From contig NZ_CP034444.1 of assembly GCF_003952385.1 (NCBI RefSeq), positions 3,286,001-3,350,000 of the forward strand: a stretch of DNA of 64,000 nucleotides. The letters are read 5' to 3'. Of the stretch, positions 1 to 8,886 are shown one piece after another. The notes beneath the pieces are model-generated. The model saw nothing but the letters and a program-made list of their open reading frames with translations, was not told the origin of the DNA and did not search any database. The stretch comes from Mesorhizobium sp. M1D.F.Ca.ET.043.01.1.1. GTDB lineage: Bacteria; Pseudomonadota; Alphaproteobacteria; Rhizobiales; Rhizobiaceae. Each line of letters opens with the position of its first letter. Within the stretch, counting starts at the first letter, position 1. The translations under genes were made by a program, and so were the position numbers.

Positions 1-139
1 AATTCACGGCATTCTCGATGATGTTCTTCTTGGCATACATCGGCGCGCCGCCGACCATCGGATTGGCGGCATAGGCAACGGCGCCGAGCGCGGAAAGACC
101 GATCGTCGAGGCAAGCAAAAGGGTGGCGAGTTTACGCAT
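1..139 (-). CDS. Fasciclin (FAS1)-like secreted protein, N-terminal part only
   Basis: Only the first 46 codons lie in the window; the gene runs off the left edge. The start has a good ribosome site (GAGGAG, 9 bases before the ATG). The product opens with MRKLATLLLAS, a hydrophobic stretch and an AYA cleavage-like site, so it should be exported. The following residues (NPMVGGAPMY then KNIIENAVN) resemble the beginning of alphaproteobacterial fasciclin-domain proteins, which are adhesive surface or periplasmic proteins. In rhizobia such a gene often accompanies an ECF sigma/RskA anti-sigma pair, exactly the next two genes here, so it is probably a target of that sigma factor. The family assignment rests on a short segment plus context. 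Confidence 0.6.
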   Translation of the reverse strand, partial: MRKLATLLLASTIGLSALGAVAYAANPMVGGAPMYAKKNIIENAVN

Positions 140-334
140 GGTGTCAGTCTCCTCGGGTTGTTTTTCCCGTTTGTGGGAACGCGAAGAGATACGGGCGGGG
201 AAAAACTTAGTTTCGCAACCATCGAAGATTTTTTGTTTGTCGAGAAGAATTCAGATGCGCCGCAGTTGACCGCATGAAAGTGCACCGTCCGACGCATCGC
301 CGGCAGATAGACTTCTACTAACCTTTGAGAACGA

Positions 335-1069
335 TCAGATGCCCTTCAGGTCGCCAGCGGCGACGACGGGGCCGGTCGGCTGGCCGGTCGGCGATCCGCC
401 GGCCGGCTCGAGGCTGACGGCGAGCACGGCGCCTTGCGCCAGCTTCTGCTGGACCGACGGCGAAACAGTCATGCGCGCGGTCTGGCCGGCAGGGATGACG
501 CCCATCGATACCGGCGCGTTCTTGCCCTCGATCATCCACAGCTCGAAGTCCTTGCCGGCGCCGCGCTCGCCGGAAACCAGCGACAGGCCGACCTCCTGGC
601 GGGCGGCGTCGTAGACGGCGAGGTATTTGACGCTGCTGTTGTCGGCGGCGAGCGAGGCGACCAGCCTGGTCTCGGGCGGCGGCAACGGCGGATTTGCGAA
701 AGGCAGGGCGACAAAGACGGCCAAAGCAGCAAGCGCGGCGGCGGCAAGTCCGCGCCAGAAGGCGAGGCTCCCCAGCAGGCCGGCGCTGGGGGCTGCAGAC
801 GCGGCCGCCGAAGAGGCAAACAGCCGCCGGTCGATCGCCGCCTTGACCGAAGCCGGCGGCTCGACCGCGGCATAGGCGGCCGCCATCGGCGCGAAGCGGA
901 CCTCCCAGACATCGACCAGGCGGGCGAACGCCGTCTCGGTGTCGATGCGGCGGGACGCGATCTGGCGTTCGTCGGCGGCCAGAACGCCGAGAGCGTATTC
1001 GGCGGCGAGCAGGTCGTCGCCTCCGCGTTCCGGTCCGTTGTCTTCCGCCAGCGTCATCTTTCCAGACAT
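335..1069 (-). CDS. Anti-sigma factor, RskA family
   Basis: A protein of 244 residues with a cytoplasmic N-terminal region, one membrane segment (about residues 125-145, FWRGLAAAALAALAVFVAL) and an extracytoplasmic C-terminal domain of the RskA type (FELWMIEGK, then VSMGVIPAGQ). Such proteins hold an ECF sigma factor inactive at the membrane until an envelope signal triggers proteolysis. The upstream gene is an ECF sigma factor whose stop overlaps a second possible start (position 1057, ATGA arrangement). The start could therefore be 1069 (MSGKM) or 1057 (MTLAED). The tight coupling supports a cognate sigma/anti-sigma pair. Confidence 0.88.
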   Translation of the reverse strand: MSGKMTLAEDNGPERGGDDLLAAEYALGVLAADERQIASRRIDTETAFARLVDVWEVRFAPMAAAYAAVEPPASVKAAIDRRLFASSAAASAAPSAGLLGSLAFWRGLAAAALAALAVFVALPFANPPLPPPETRLVASLAADNSSVKYLAVYDAARQEVGLSLVSGERGAGKDFELWMIEGKNAPVSMGVIPAGQTARMTVSPSVQQKLAQGAVLAVSLEPAGGSPTGQPTGPVVAAGDLKGI

Positions 1070-1593
1070 TCTCTCAGTTTGAGCAGGCTTCGCCGCAGCC
1101 AAGTCCGCATCGTGTTCAGCGGAACCTTGTGGCGCTCCGCCAGCTCGGCATAGCTCTCGCCGTTGAGATAGGCGCCCCGGACGGCCGCCGCCCGGTCTTT
1201 CTCGAGTTCGTCGAGACAATGGTAGATGCGTTCGGCCTCGCCGCCCGCGACAGCCATGGCCTCAGGTCCCGGCGTCGGGTCGGCGACGTCGAGGGCTGCG
1301 TCGATGTTGGCAGAAGGACCGCGCCGCGCCCTGATGCGATCGATCGCATGGTTGCGCGCAATGGCCACCAGCCAGGAAATCGGGCTCAGATCGGAAACCG
1401 CGAAACGGTCCGCCTTCGTCCATATCTTGACGAAGACCTCCTGCAGCGCTTCTTCCGCATCTCCCCTGTCCCTCAAGACACGCAGGCAGACGCCGAAAAG
1501 TTTCCCGCTGGTCTGCTTGTACAGCAGATCGAACGCAGCCCGGTCCTTCATCGAAGTCCGGACGATCAGCTTGCTGATGTCCTGAGGCCCCAT
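1054..1593 (-). CDS. ECF RNA polymerase sigma factor
   Basis: A 179-residue protein with sigma region 2 at about residues 20-90 (DAEEALQEVFVKIW is the conserved region 2.2 core) and region 4 at about 125-175 (ESYAELAERHKVPLNTMRTWLRRSL, a helix-turn-helix that reads the -35 element). It directs RNA polymerase to a small envelope-stress-type regulon. It overlaps the RskA-type anti-sigma gene downstream, and a fasciclin-like gene follows on the same strand. The group resembles SigK-type ECF systems. I could not derive a convincing shared promoter motif by eye upstream of this gene and the fasciclin gene. Confidence 0.9.
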   Translation of the reverse strand: MGPQDISKLIVRTSMKDRAAFDLLYKQTSGKLFGVCLRVLRDRGDAEEALQEVFVKIWTKADRFAVSDLSPISWLVAIARNHAIDRIRARRGPSANIDAALDVADPTPGPEAMAVAGGEAERIYHCLDELEKDRAAAVRGAYLNGESYAELAERHKVPLNTMRTWLRRSLLKLRECLER

Positions 1594-1757
1594 GTAGGCA
1601 AATTAGAAGATTGCGATTTATTTGCAACGGGCCGCCTGATCTTACTGAGTCAGAAAGGAGGCTTTATCCGCCAAAGACCGTCGGGCCGTTGGTCTGTCGA
1701 TTCCCGATTTCGATTTGCGGCTTCATGCGATAGCCTTCGCCAAAAGAGGGGAGCGGC

Positions 1758-3254
1758 ATGTCGATCGAACGCGTGCTTTGGGAACAGGATGCGACCGGAC
1801 TTGCCGAGCTTGTGCGCAACGGGGAGATCTCGCCGCAGGAACTGGTCGACGCGGCGATCGCGCGCGCCGAGGCGACAAGGCCCGACATCAACGCCATTGC
1901 CACGCCGCTCTACGACGCCGCCAGGGCCCGGGCGAAAGCGGTCGACCGCAACCTGCCGCTTGCCGGCGTGCCTTTCGCGCTGAAGGATCTCGGCATCGGC
2001 ATCAAGGGCGTGCCGATCCATGGCGGCAGCCGCATCCCGGCCTTCACGGCGGATTACAACTCGGTGATGGTCGAGCGTTATCTGGCAGCGGGCTTGATCC
2101 CGATCGCCACCAGCACCTCGCCCGAGCACGGGCTGCGGCTGATGACGGAATCGGCCCGCTTCGGCATCACCCGCAACCCCTGGAATACCGGCCACACCAG
2201 CGGCGGCTCGTCGGGCGGATCGGCGGCGCTTGTGGCGGCGGGCGTGGTGCCGGCCGCGCATGCCTCCGACGGCGGCGGCTCGATCCGCGTGCCTTCGGCC
2301 TGCAGCGGCCTCGTTGGATTGAAGACGTCGCGCGGCCGCGTGCCGCTGACGCCGTTTGTCAGCGAGAGCTGGTACGGCATGGTCGTCGACCACGCCGTCA
2401 GCCGCTCGGTGCGCGACACGGCGCTTCTGCTCGACCTGACGCACGGCGCCGATCCATTGTCGCCCTATGCGGCACGGGCACCGAAAGGCTCATTTGCCGC
2501 CGCCGCGGCGCGCGATCCGGGCAAGCTCAGCCTCGCCGTCTACCGCAGGTCGCCGCTCGGCCTGCCGATCTCGGCCGAGACGCTTCAAGCGCTCGACACG
2601 GCAGTGGCGCTGGCGCGCGAGGGCGGGCACACGGTGGAGGAGATTGGCCTGCCCTATATCGGCCGCGACTTCATCGCCGATTTCTGCCGGAGCGTCGCCT
2701 TGGCGGTCGCAGGCATGATGCGGGCCGAAGCGGTGCGCGTCGGCCGCCCCGTCAGCGGCGAGGTCGAGCGCGCGACGCGCGTGCTCGGCCGCCTCGGCGA
2801 AATGCTGTCCGCGGGCGAAGTCTATGACGCGGTACAGCGTCTCAACGCCACCTCGCGACGGATGATCGAAGAGACCGCGCGCTTCGATGCCGTGCTGATG
2901 CCGATCATCGCCCACCCGCCGCTCGCCTGCGGCGCGATGGACCCTAAGGGCGCCGACGAGCTCGTCGAAAACCTGCTCGACAAATTGCACCTCACCGGGC
3001 TGCTCAAGATCAAATCATTTTTCGGCCAGCTGATGGACAAGAGCCTGTGGTTCACCCACTGGCCGGCGATCCACAATGTCAGCGGCCAGCCCTCGATCGC
3101 AATGCCGGTGCATGTCACCGAAGCCGGCCTGCCGCTCGGCATCCAGGCCGCCGGGCGGCCCGGCGACGAGGAGACGCTTTTGTCCTTCGCCGCGCAGATG
3201 GAGAAGATTTCGGGGTGGCTCAAGCGGCGGGCGCCGCTCAAGGCGCCCGGCTGA
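1758..3254 (+). CDS. Amidase signature family amidase
   Basis: A 498-residue amidase-signature hydrolase. The Ser-cisSer-Lys triad is visible: Lys in FALKDLG (about residue 76), the Gly/Ser-rich loop TSGGSSGGSAA (about 150-160) and the nucleophilic Ser in DGGGSIRVP (about 175). It hydrolyses C-N amide bonds, but the substrate cannot be read from sequence. The start has a strong ribosome site (AGGGGAG). No signal peptide is seen, so it is probably cytoplasmic. It stands alone, divergent from the sigma gene and 87 bases ahead of argB. It is not an obvious GatA because no gatC or gatB is adjacent. Confidence 0.9.
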   Translation: MSIERVLWEQDATGLAELVRNGEISPQELVDAAIARAEATRPDINAIATPLYDAARARAKAVDRNLPLAGVPFALKDLGIGIKGVPIHGGSRIPAFTADYNSVMVERYLAAGLIPIATSTSPEHGLRLMTESARFGITRNPWNTGHTSGGSSGGSAALVAAGVVPAAHASDGGGSIRVPSACSGLVGLKTSRGRVPLTPFVSESWYGMVVDHAVSRSVRDTALLLDLTHGADPLSPYAARAPKGSFAAAAARDPGKLSLAVYRRSPLGLPISAETLQALDTAVALAREGGHTVEEIGLPYIGRDFIADFCRSVALAVAGMMRAEAVRVGRPVSGEVERATRVLGRLGEMLSAGEVYDAVQRLNATSRRMIEETARFDAVLMPIIAHPPLACGAMDPKGADELVENLLDKLHLTGLLKIKSFFGQLMDKSLWFTHWPAIHNVSGQPSIAMPVHVTEAGLPLGIQAAGRPGDEETLLSFAAQMEKISGWLKRRAPLKAPG

Positions 3255-3341
3255 TTTCGTAATTGTGACAGCAAAGCCGTTTGCGGCCTGCGGCAATTCC
3301 CGCTAAGACGCCGCCATTCACGCCAGCTGGGATCGATACCG

Positions 3342-4235
3342 ATGACGGACATCGCCGCCACCGCCGAAATGCAGGCCGCGCTGCTCTCCAGGGCGCTGCC
3401 CTACATGCAGCGCTACGAGAACAAGACCGTGGTGGTGAAGTATGGCGGCCATGCCATGGGCGACAACGAGCTCGGCAAGGCCTTCGCCCGCGACATCGCG
3501 CTGTTGAAGCAATCGGGCGTCAACCCGATCGTCGTGCATGGCGGCGGACCGCAGATCGGCGCCATGCTCAACAAGATGGGCATCGAATCCAAATTCGAGG
3601 GCGGCCTGCGCGTCACCGACCAGAAGACGGTCGAGATCGTCGAGATGGTGCTGGCCGGCTCGATCAACAAGGAGATCGTGGCGCTGATCAACGCCGAGGG
3701 CGAATGGGCGATCGGGCTCTGCGGCAAGGACGGCAACATGGTGTTCGCCGAAAAGGCGCGCAAGACGATGATTGACCCGGATTCCAACATCGAGCGGGTG
3801 CTCGATCTCGGCTTCGTAGGCGAGCCCGTCGAGGTCGACCGCACGCTGCTCGATCTGCTCGCGCGCTCGGAGATGATCCCGGTGCTGGCGCCGGTAGCGC
3901 CGGGCCGCGACGGCCATACCTACAACATCAACGCCGACACCTTTGCCGGGGCGATCGCCGGCGCCTGCCGCGCCTCGCGCCTCTTGTTCCTCACCGACGT
4001 GCCCGGCGTGCTCGACAAGAACAAGAAGCTGATCGACGAGCTGACGGTCGCCGAGGCCAGGGCGCTGATCAAGGACGGCACCGTGTCGGGCGGCATGATC
4101 CCGAAGGTCGAGACCTGCATCGAGGCGATCGAGCGCGGCGTCGAAGGCGTCGTCATCCTCAACGGCAAGACGCCGCATTCGGTGCTGCTCGAACTCTTCA
4201 CCGAGCACGGCGCCGGCACGCTGATCGTGCCGTAA
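3342..4235 (+). CDS. argB: Acetylglutamate kinase
   Basis: A 297-residue amino-acid kinase that phosphorylates N-acetyl-L-glutamate with ATP, the second step of arginine biosynthesis. The conserved KYGGHAMG (phosphate-binding Lys), [10 protein letters not shown] (substrate loop) and [10 protein letters not shown] motifs are all present and the length is normal for the family. The N-terminal helix (about residues 1-25) is of the type found in arginine-feedback-inhibited hexameric enzymes. No other arginine gene is adjacent. Confidence 0.96.
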   Translation: MTDIAATAEMQAALLSRALPYMQRYENKTVVVKYGGHAMGDNELGKAFARDIALLKQSGVNPIVVHGGGPQIGAMLNKMGIESKFEGGLRVTDQKTVEIVEMVLAGSINKEIVALINAEGEWAIGLCGKDGNMVFAEKARKTMIDPDSNIERVLDLGFVGEPVEVDRTLLDLLARSEMIPVLAPVAPGRDGHTYNINADTFAGAIAGACRASRLLFLTDVPGVLDKNKKLIDELTVAEARALIKDGTVSGGMIPKVETCIEAIERGVEGVVILNGKTPHSVLLELFTEHGAGTLIVP

Positions 4236-4612
4236 CGGTTCCAGCCAATTTTCTTTCGCTTGGCACGCGCGTCTTCGATGACGGACGCGGCGGACCTCCG
4301 TTGCGTCGGTCCGCAGGTCGTCTTCGCCGAAGTCGAAGCCGCCTTGGCGCGGTCCAGCAGTTTCGCGCAGCTTTGCCACAGATTTGACCGGCGCGCAGTT
4401 AACCTCGCGCATGCCGCGAAGACGCGTCCGCCAATGCAACACGAAGGCGTTGAGGTCGTACGCATCGCCTAGGTCGACGGCGCCGTGGCTCTCGGCGGTC
4501 GAAACCTTCGGATGATCGTACTTTAGCTATAACTAATGCAGCCTCTCCTAAACTTTTATTAAAACTCTGTGCATCTATAATTGTCGCCGGGGGACCACAA
4601 GGGAATGGCCAT
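4236..4612. other. Intergenic region, 377 bases, no gene recognised
   Basis: No reading frame here has a believable start and codon pattern. A short hairpin (7-base stem, 4290-4314) follows argB and might help end its transcript, but it lacks a T run. The last 100 bases before the methyltransferase are AT-richer (around 4510-4580) and probably hold its promoter; I cannot point to exact boxes. Confidence 0.4.
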
Positions 4613-5674
4613 ATGGCGCTCAATCCGGACTTGAAAATCGATGAAGCAAGCCTCATCACGTCGACATTGATCAAGAAGCACAAGGCGGCGTCCGCGGAGA
4701 CCGTCGACGCCGTCGAGCTCAAGGCGCGGGCGGCCCAGCTCGCCCTCGTGCTGGACCTCGCCCACCAGGCTTTCACGCGCCAGGAGCCTGCAGGGCAAAT
4801 CGTCGAACGCCTGGCGGGTCGACTGCACGAATTGCGCCGCGACGTCGCTCCGGACCTGTGGCAGGAACTGATCCCGCTGGCCCAGCAGCACCGCGTGGCT
4901 GCATATCTGAGACAGGATCCGTTCACGCGCTGGTCCTTCGAGAAGCCGCGCGGCTATTCGGGCGACGCGACGCTGTTGGACATCTACTACAAGCATCCGA
5001 GCGCCGACGAGATCGTGGCGTCATCGAGCGACCTTGGCCGCGAGATCTTTGCCTATACGAGCGAGGCGGCAAGCTCGATGGCGGGGCGCGAGCGCCGCGA
5101 GATACTGGCCAAAACGGTCGACGAGACGGCTGCGCGGGTGGAAAATGCCGAGGTGCTGGCAATCGCTTGCGGCCATTTGCGGGAAGCCGAGCTCTCGAAG
5201 GCGCTGGCCGGCAAAAGACTGAAGCGCTGGATCGGCCTCGACCAGGACCCGGTTAGCGTCGGCACGGTCAACCGCGACCTCGCCGGCACGGTCGTGGAAG
5301 CCATGGACGGGTCCGTGCGCGGCCTGCTGCGGCGCGCCTACCCGCTCGGCACGTTCGATCTCGTCTATGCGTCCGGCCTGTACGATTACCTGCCGCTGCC
5401 CGTCGGCGCGCGCCTGCTTCAGCGGGCCATGGAACTGGTCAAGCCGGACGGCGAATTCCTGTTCGCCAATTTCAGCGACGAGATCACGACCGACGGCTAC
5501 ATGGAGACCTTCATGGACTGGCCGCTCATCCTGCGTTCGGCGAGCGACATGTGGGACATCATCAATGCCGCGGTGGACAAGAACCACGCCGACGCCGAGG
5601 TCTACTACGGATCGAACAGGAACATCGTCTACGGCAAGATCCGCAAGCGCGGGGATCTCGGGGCGCCGGCTTAA
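4613..5674 (+). CDS. SAM-dependent methyltransferase, PhcB-like (putative)
   Basis: A 353-residue protein with a helical N-terminal half and a Rossmann-type methyltransferase fold in the C-terminal half: the VLAIACGHLRE segment (about 182-192) sits where the SAM-binding loop belongs, then LDQDP, then FDLVYASGLYDYL. The central GYSGDATLLD motif (about 119-128) is one I associate with the group annotated as extracellular-factor 3-hydroxypalmitate methyl ester biosynthesis (PhcB-like). Real substrate unknown. It stands alone, followed by a terminator-like hairpin and a repeat region. Confidence 0.65.
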   Translation: MALNPDLKIDEASLITSTLIKKHKAASAETVDAVELKARAAQLALVLDLAHQAFTRQEPAGQIVERLAGRLHELRRDVAPDLWQELIPLAQQHRVAAYLRQDPFTRWSFEKPRGYSGDATLLDIYYKHPSADEIVASSSDLGREIFAYTSEAASSMAGRERREILAKTVDETAARVENAEVLAIACGHLREAELSKALAGKRLKRWIGLDQDPVSVGTVNRDLAGTVVEAMDGSVRGLLRRAYPLGTFDLVYASGLYDYLPLPVGARLLQRAMELVKPDGEFLFANFSDEITTDGYMETFMDWPLILRSASDMWDIINAAVDKNHADAEVYYGSNRNIVYGKIRKRGDLGAPA

Positions 5675-5711
5675 GGCGGCAGTGGAGCCGCCTCACAATC
5701 CATTTTGATTT

Positions 5712-5740
5712 CAAGTCGGGCCGTGCGGCGGCCCGGCTTG
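5712..5740 (+). terminator. Terminator-like hairpin after the methyltransferase gene
   Basis: An 11-base stem (CAAGTCGGGCC against GGCCCGGCTTG, one mismatch) with a 7-base loop, 37 bases after the methyltransferase stop. No strong T run follows, so termination is inferred from the stem alone. Confidence 0.5.
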
Positions 5741-5741
5741 A

Positions 5742-5788
5742 AGCATGTCTCCCGAAAGTGGAAACCGGTTTCGGGACAAAGACATGCG
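5742..5788. repeat. Palindromic intergenic repeat, copy 1 (CATG...CCGAAA/ACCGG type)
   Basis: An interrupted palindrome: CATGTCTCCCGAAAGTGG on the left against a TTTCGGGACAAAGACATG arm on the right, with an ACCGG core. It has the same architecture as the repeats at 16713-16784, 25513-25561 and 30738-30786. It directly adjoins the RIME-like repeat at 5804. Confidence 0.65.
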
Positions 5789-5803
5789 TAAAATCAAAAA
5801 CCT

Positions 5804-5880
5804 AGAGCAATTCCAGGAAAAGCGTGTAACGGTTTTCCGTCCGGAATTGCGTAAAAACAAATACTTAGAGCGGTTCGGCG
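5804..5880 (+). repeat. RIME-like intergenic repeat, copy 1
   Basis: A 77-base element running from AGAGCAATTCC to TAGAGCGGTTCGG. It recurs in opposite orientation at 16797-16872 with about two mismatches. It contains an inverted motif (CAATTCC...GGAATTG) and ends in the AGAGCGGTTCGG word that also forms the stem of the hairpin at 9760-9798. Such mosaic intergenic elements (RIMEs) are known in rhizobia. Confidence 0.75.
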
Positions 5881-5943
5881 AATCCATGAATCGCTGACCC
5901 GCTCTAAAGCGCATGGAGCGAAACCGAAAGATCGCGACGCGCT

Positions 5944-7923
5944 TCAGGCGACCAGGTCCCGCCTGGCCTGCTGAATCTCTTCGATCGGAACGGGGCGCCC
6001 GGTGAGGAAGCCCTGGACCGACTGAATGCCCATATGCTGCAGCAAATTCTGCTGCTCTTTCGTCTCGACACCCTCGACAAGGACCGTGTGGCCCAGGTTG
6101 CGCAGAAGCCGGACCATGTCCTGCAGCAGGCTCAGGCCGCGAACCGTCTGGCAGTCGTGCAGGAAACTCCGGTCGACCTTGACGACGTCGAACTTGAAAC
6201 GGCGCAGCCACGCCAAACCGGCAAATCCGGTTCCGAAATCATCCAGCCAGATTTGCACGCCAAGGGCCCGAAGCTGCTCGATGCTTCTGGCCGCCTGCGC
6301 CTCCAGGGAAATATCGCTGCCCTCGGTGACCTCCAGCGCCAGCTTATGCGGCGCCATGCCGTGCCGGCCAAGGATCTCGGTGATGTGCAGCGGGAAATTC
6401 GGAGCCTTGAGCTGGACGACCGATACGTTGGCGGACACGACCGCCCCCAACCCATGCTCGACCATGTCGCCGCAGGCCCGATCGATCAGCCACAGCCCAA
6501 GCTCCTCGATCCCGCCGGTCTGCTCGGCGACGGGTATGAACACCGACGGGCTGATCACGCTGCCGTCGAAGTCGCGCAGCCGCATCAGCGATTCATGGCC
6601 AAGCACTTGGCCGGACGTCGCATCGCAGATCGGCTGATAGACAACGGAGACAAGTCCTTCCGAAACGGCATGCTTGAGCAGTTCCGAGAGATTCTGGCTG
6701 GCGCGCTTCTGGTCGATGGCCTGCGCGTCATAGATCGTGAAGGTCGCGCGACCCGAGAACTTGGAAGCATAGAGCGCGCGATCGGCCTCCTGCAGCAGGA
6801 TGCGAAGCTCTATGCTTTGATCGGCGCGGGTCAACGAGGCGCCGGCGCTGATCGTCACGATGTTGAGTTTGTCGTCCCGGTCGGGGTGGGAGATTTTCAG
6901 ATCCTCGACGGCCCGGCAGAATTGGTGGGTCACCTCGCGCAGATGATCCTGTCCGGCGACCTTGCAGAGCACGACGAATTCCTCGCCGCCATAGCGCCCC
7001 GCGATGGCGTGGTTGGACGCCGCCGTCTCGTCGAAGGCGCGGGCAAGCTCGATAAGGCAGTCGTCGCCGGCCTGATGGCCGAGCCGGTCGTTGAACCGCT
7101 TGAAGTAGTCCACATCCATGAGGATGACGCCTATTTCGTCATTGTCCCTGGCCCATTCCTTGCACAGCTCCGCGAATTCGCGCGTGATTGCCCTGCGGTT
7201 CTTGAGCCCGGTAAGCGGGTCCGTATCCGCGATCTCGATGAGCTTTTGACCGTTCTCGATGGCGACCTGCTCCTGGATCTGCGCCTGAAGCGCATGCACG
7301 AAGGTATGGTACCGCTCCATGCTGAGACGCCATGAAAGATAGAGCGACAAAACAAGGCAATTGGCGAAATAGGTCGCAAGCACCAGGCGGGCGGCTAGGT
7401 CGGCTTGAAGCACGAACAGCGTGGCGCCGGTGAAGGCGACTGTTACGGTCGCGGACGACAGCGCCGAGAGCCATAGCCGGAAATTGAAGAAAAGGTTGGC
7501 GCCAAGGATGAACACCGTGCCGAAGATGATGAAGTGAGACAGCGCCTCCTGATGCGACGTGCCGAGCGCCGACAGCAGCCACCCGATCGCGCCCGCCACG
7601 ATCGCCAGGGCAGCCACGTAGTGCAGTGTGGTGATGGCAAAACCGCGTCGGGCAACGAGTTCGACAAGCACCAGGAAGGTCAGCCCCAACGACAGCCGCG
7701 TCAGGATCAAACGGTCCGCGACGTCCGGGAAAAGGAACAAGTCGAAGGCGCCGTAGGATATGTAGCTCAACACGGCCGCCGCTATGCCCCAGCGCACGAC
7801 CTTGCGATTCTGGTCCGCATTCTTCTGCAGCAGCATCGCATAGAGCGTCGGATCGGCTGATTTCCACGACGGACGTGAAATCGCTTCGGTGACCCTTCGA
7901 GCCACATCCTCCGTCAACTGCAT
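5944..7923 (-). CDS. Membrane GGDEF-EAL cyclic-di-GMP protein
   Basis: A 659-residue protein with about six membrane segments (residues 45-205), then a GGDEF domain (about 235-400) and an EAL domain (about 410-655). The GGDEF active site reads RYGGEEF, so cyclase activity is plausible; the product-inhibition I-site (RxxD five residues before) is absent. In the EAL domain the signature is ESL in GHESLMRL, while DDFGTG and LVEGVET are kept, so phosphodiesterase activity is uncertain. The start at 7923 is chosen for its AAGGAGCG ribosome site; an upstream Met exists at 7968. It stands alone. Confidence 0.88.
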   Translation of the reverse strand: MQLTEDVARRVTEAISRPSWKSADPTLYAMLLQKNADQNRKVVRWGIAAAVLSYISYGAFDLFLFPDVADRLILTRLSLGLTFLVLVELVARRGFAITTLHYVAALAIVAGAIGWLLSALGTSHQEALSHFIIFGTVFILGANLFFNFRLWLSALSSATVTVAFTGATLFVLQADLAARLVLATYFANCLVLSLYLSWRLSMERYHTFVHALQAQIQEQVAIENGQKLIEIADTDPLTGLKNRRAITREFAELCKEWARDNDEIGVILMDVDYFKRFNDRLGHQAGDDCLIELARAFDETAASNHAIAGRYGGEEFVVLCKVAGQDHLREVTHQFCRAVEDLKISHPDRDDKLNIVTISAGASLTRADQSIELRILLQEADRALYASKFSGRATFTIYDAQAIDQKRASQNLSELLKHAVSEGLVSVVYQPICDATSGQVLGHESLMRLRDFDGSVISPSVFIPVAEQTGGIEELGLWLIDRACGDMVEHGLGAVVSANVSVVQLKAPNFPLHITEILGRHGMAPHKLALEVTEGSDISLEAQAARSIEQLRALGVQIWLDDFGTGFAGLAWLRRFKFDVVKVDRSFLHDCQTVRGLSLLQDMVRLLRNLGHTVLVEGVETKEQQNLLQHMGIQSVQGFLTGRPVPIEEIQQARRDLVA

Positions 7924-8273
7924 GCAACGCTCCTTTGCGATCGTCCTCCGCATGAACGGTTCGAGCAAGCGAAATCCGTCAAGTCCTTGCGGAAGGGCGA
8001 AGGCAAGCCTGATCCATTATAAGACACTAATGTTGCTAACCGGCGGTAAACGGATCGTGCAAACATTCCGGCCTGGCGTCCCGGCAATGGCTCCATACAG
8101 CAATCTCGAATTACCGGGTAATGCATGTTCGCACATCCTCCGGACTGCAAGAGAAGACGCGCACAGCATCGAGGCTGCCGAAAATCACCAATCGTGCCTT
8201 TTCTTGGGATTGTTCAGCCATAACTTCGACTGATCCTGGGAAATAGCCCAGACTTCTGTTCGAGCACGATCTA
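7924..8273. other. Intergenic region, 350 bases, no gene recognised
   Basis: It lies upstream of the GGDEF-EAL gene and downstream of the Lrp-type gene, both on the minus strand. It should hold the promoter of the GGDEF-EAL gene, perhaps in the AT-richer stretch near 8010-8060. I see no repeat, RNA gene or convincing reading frame. Confidence 0.35.
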
Positions 8274-8753
8274 TCAGCGCAAATGGCTGAGCGGCACGTG
8301 GCCCGGTCCCTTGATATTCTGCAGCACGAGCTGGGTATGGACGTCGCGCACGCCGGGCAGCCGCATCAGCCGGTGCATGACGAAGGCGTTGAGATCGTCC
8401 ACCGACGGCACCATCACATGCAGCAGGAAATCGTGGTCGCCGGTCATCGTCCAGCAGGACGAGACCTCGTCCATGCGCTGCACGGCGGCGATGAAGTTTT
8501 CCGGCGAGCCGTCGCTGTGGCTCACCAGGCGGACCTGGATGAACACCTCGACCGTCAGGCCGAGCGCGCGCCGGCTGAGCACGGCAGCAAAGCCCTTGAT
8601 GATGCCGGCGCCCTGCAGCGCCTCGAAGCGGCGCGCGCAAGGCGTGGTCGACAAGCCGATCTCCTGCGCGATCTCCGACACGGCCTTGCGCCCGTCGCGC
8701 TGCAGGATGTCGAGCATTCTTATTTCGAACTCATCCAACTGAGGCATTTTCAC
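8274..8753 (-). CDS. Lrp/AsnC family transcriptional regulator
   Basis: A 159-residue regulator with an N-terminal helix-turn-helix (about residues 7-60; RKAVSEIAQEIGLSTTPCARR) and a C-terminal ligand-binding RAM domain (about 75-150). It is divergently arranged with phenylalanine 4-monooxygenase (133-base gap), so it most likely controls that gene in response to an aromatic amino acid. This link is inferred from position. Confidence 0.92.
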   Translation of the reverse strand: MKMPQLDEFEIRMLDILQRDGRKAVSEIAQEIGLSTTPCARRFEALQGAGIIKGFAAVLSRRALGLTVEVFIQVRLVSHSDGSPENFIAAVQRMDEVSSCWTMTGDHDFLLHVMVPSVDDLNAFVMHRLMRLPGVRDVHTQLVLQNIKGPGHVPLSHLR

Positions 8754-8886
8754 TCCTACGCATCTAAAATCGAGCGAAGTTTACCTCGAAATCCGTCGCA
8801 CGGCTACAAACAAGGCTGAATTGCCTCGCCGGTCGCGGCTACGATGACGTCACGACCCGAGGATCACGATTTTTGAGGAGGAATAG

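Noticed and set aside
140..334. A shared ECF promoter motif upstream of the fasciclin-like gene and of the sigma gene
   Set aside because: I compared both upstream regions by eye. A GTTGC(G)AAA word is shared, but no consistent -35/-10 pair with equal spacing was found.
3318..4442. A 374-codon open frame on the minus strand opposite argB
   Set aside because: argB is certain on the + strand. The antisense product has the usual composition of GC-rich shadow frames.
6034..7335. A 433-codon + strand frame opposite the GGDEF-EAL gene
   Set aside because: Shadow frame; the minus-strand protein has complete GGDEF and EAL motifs.
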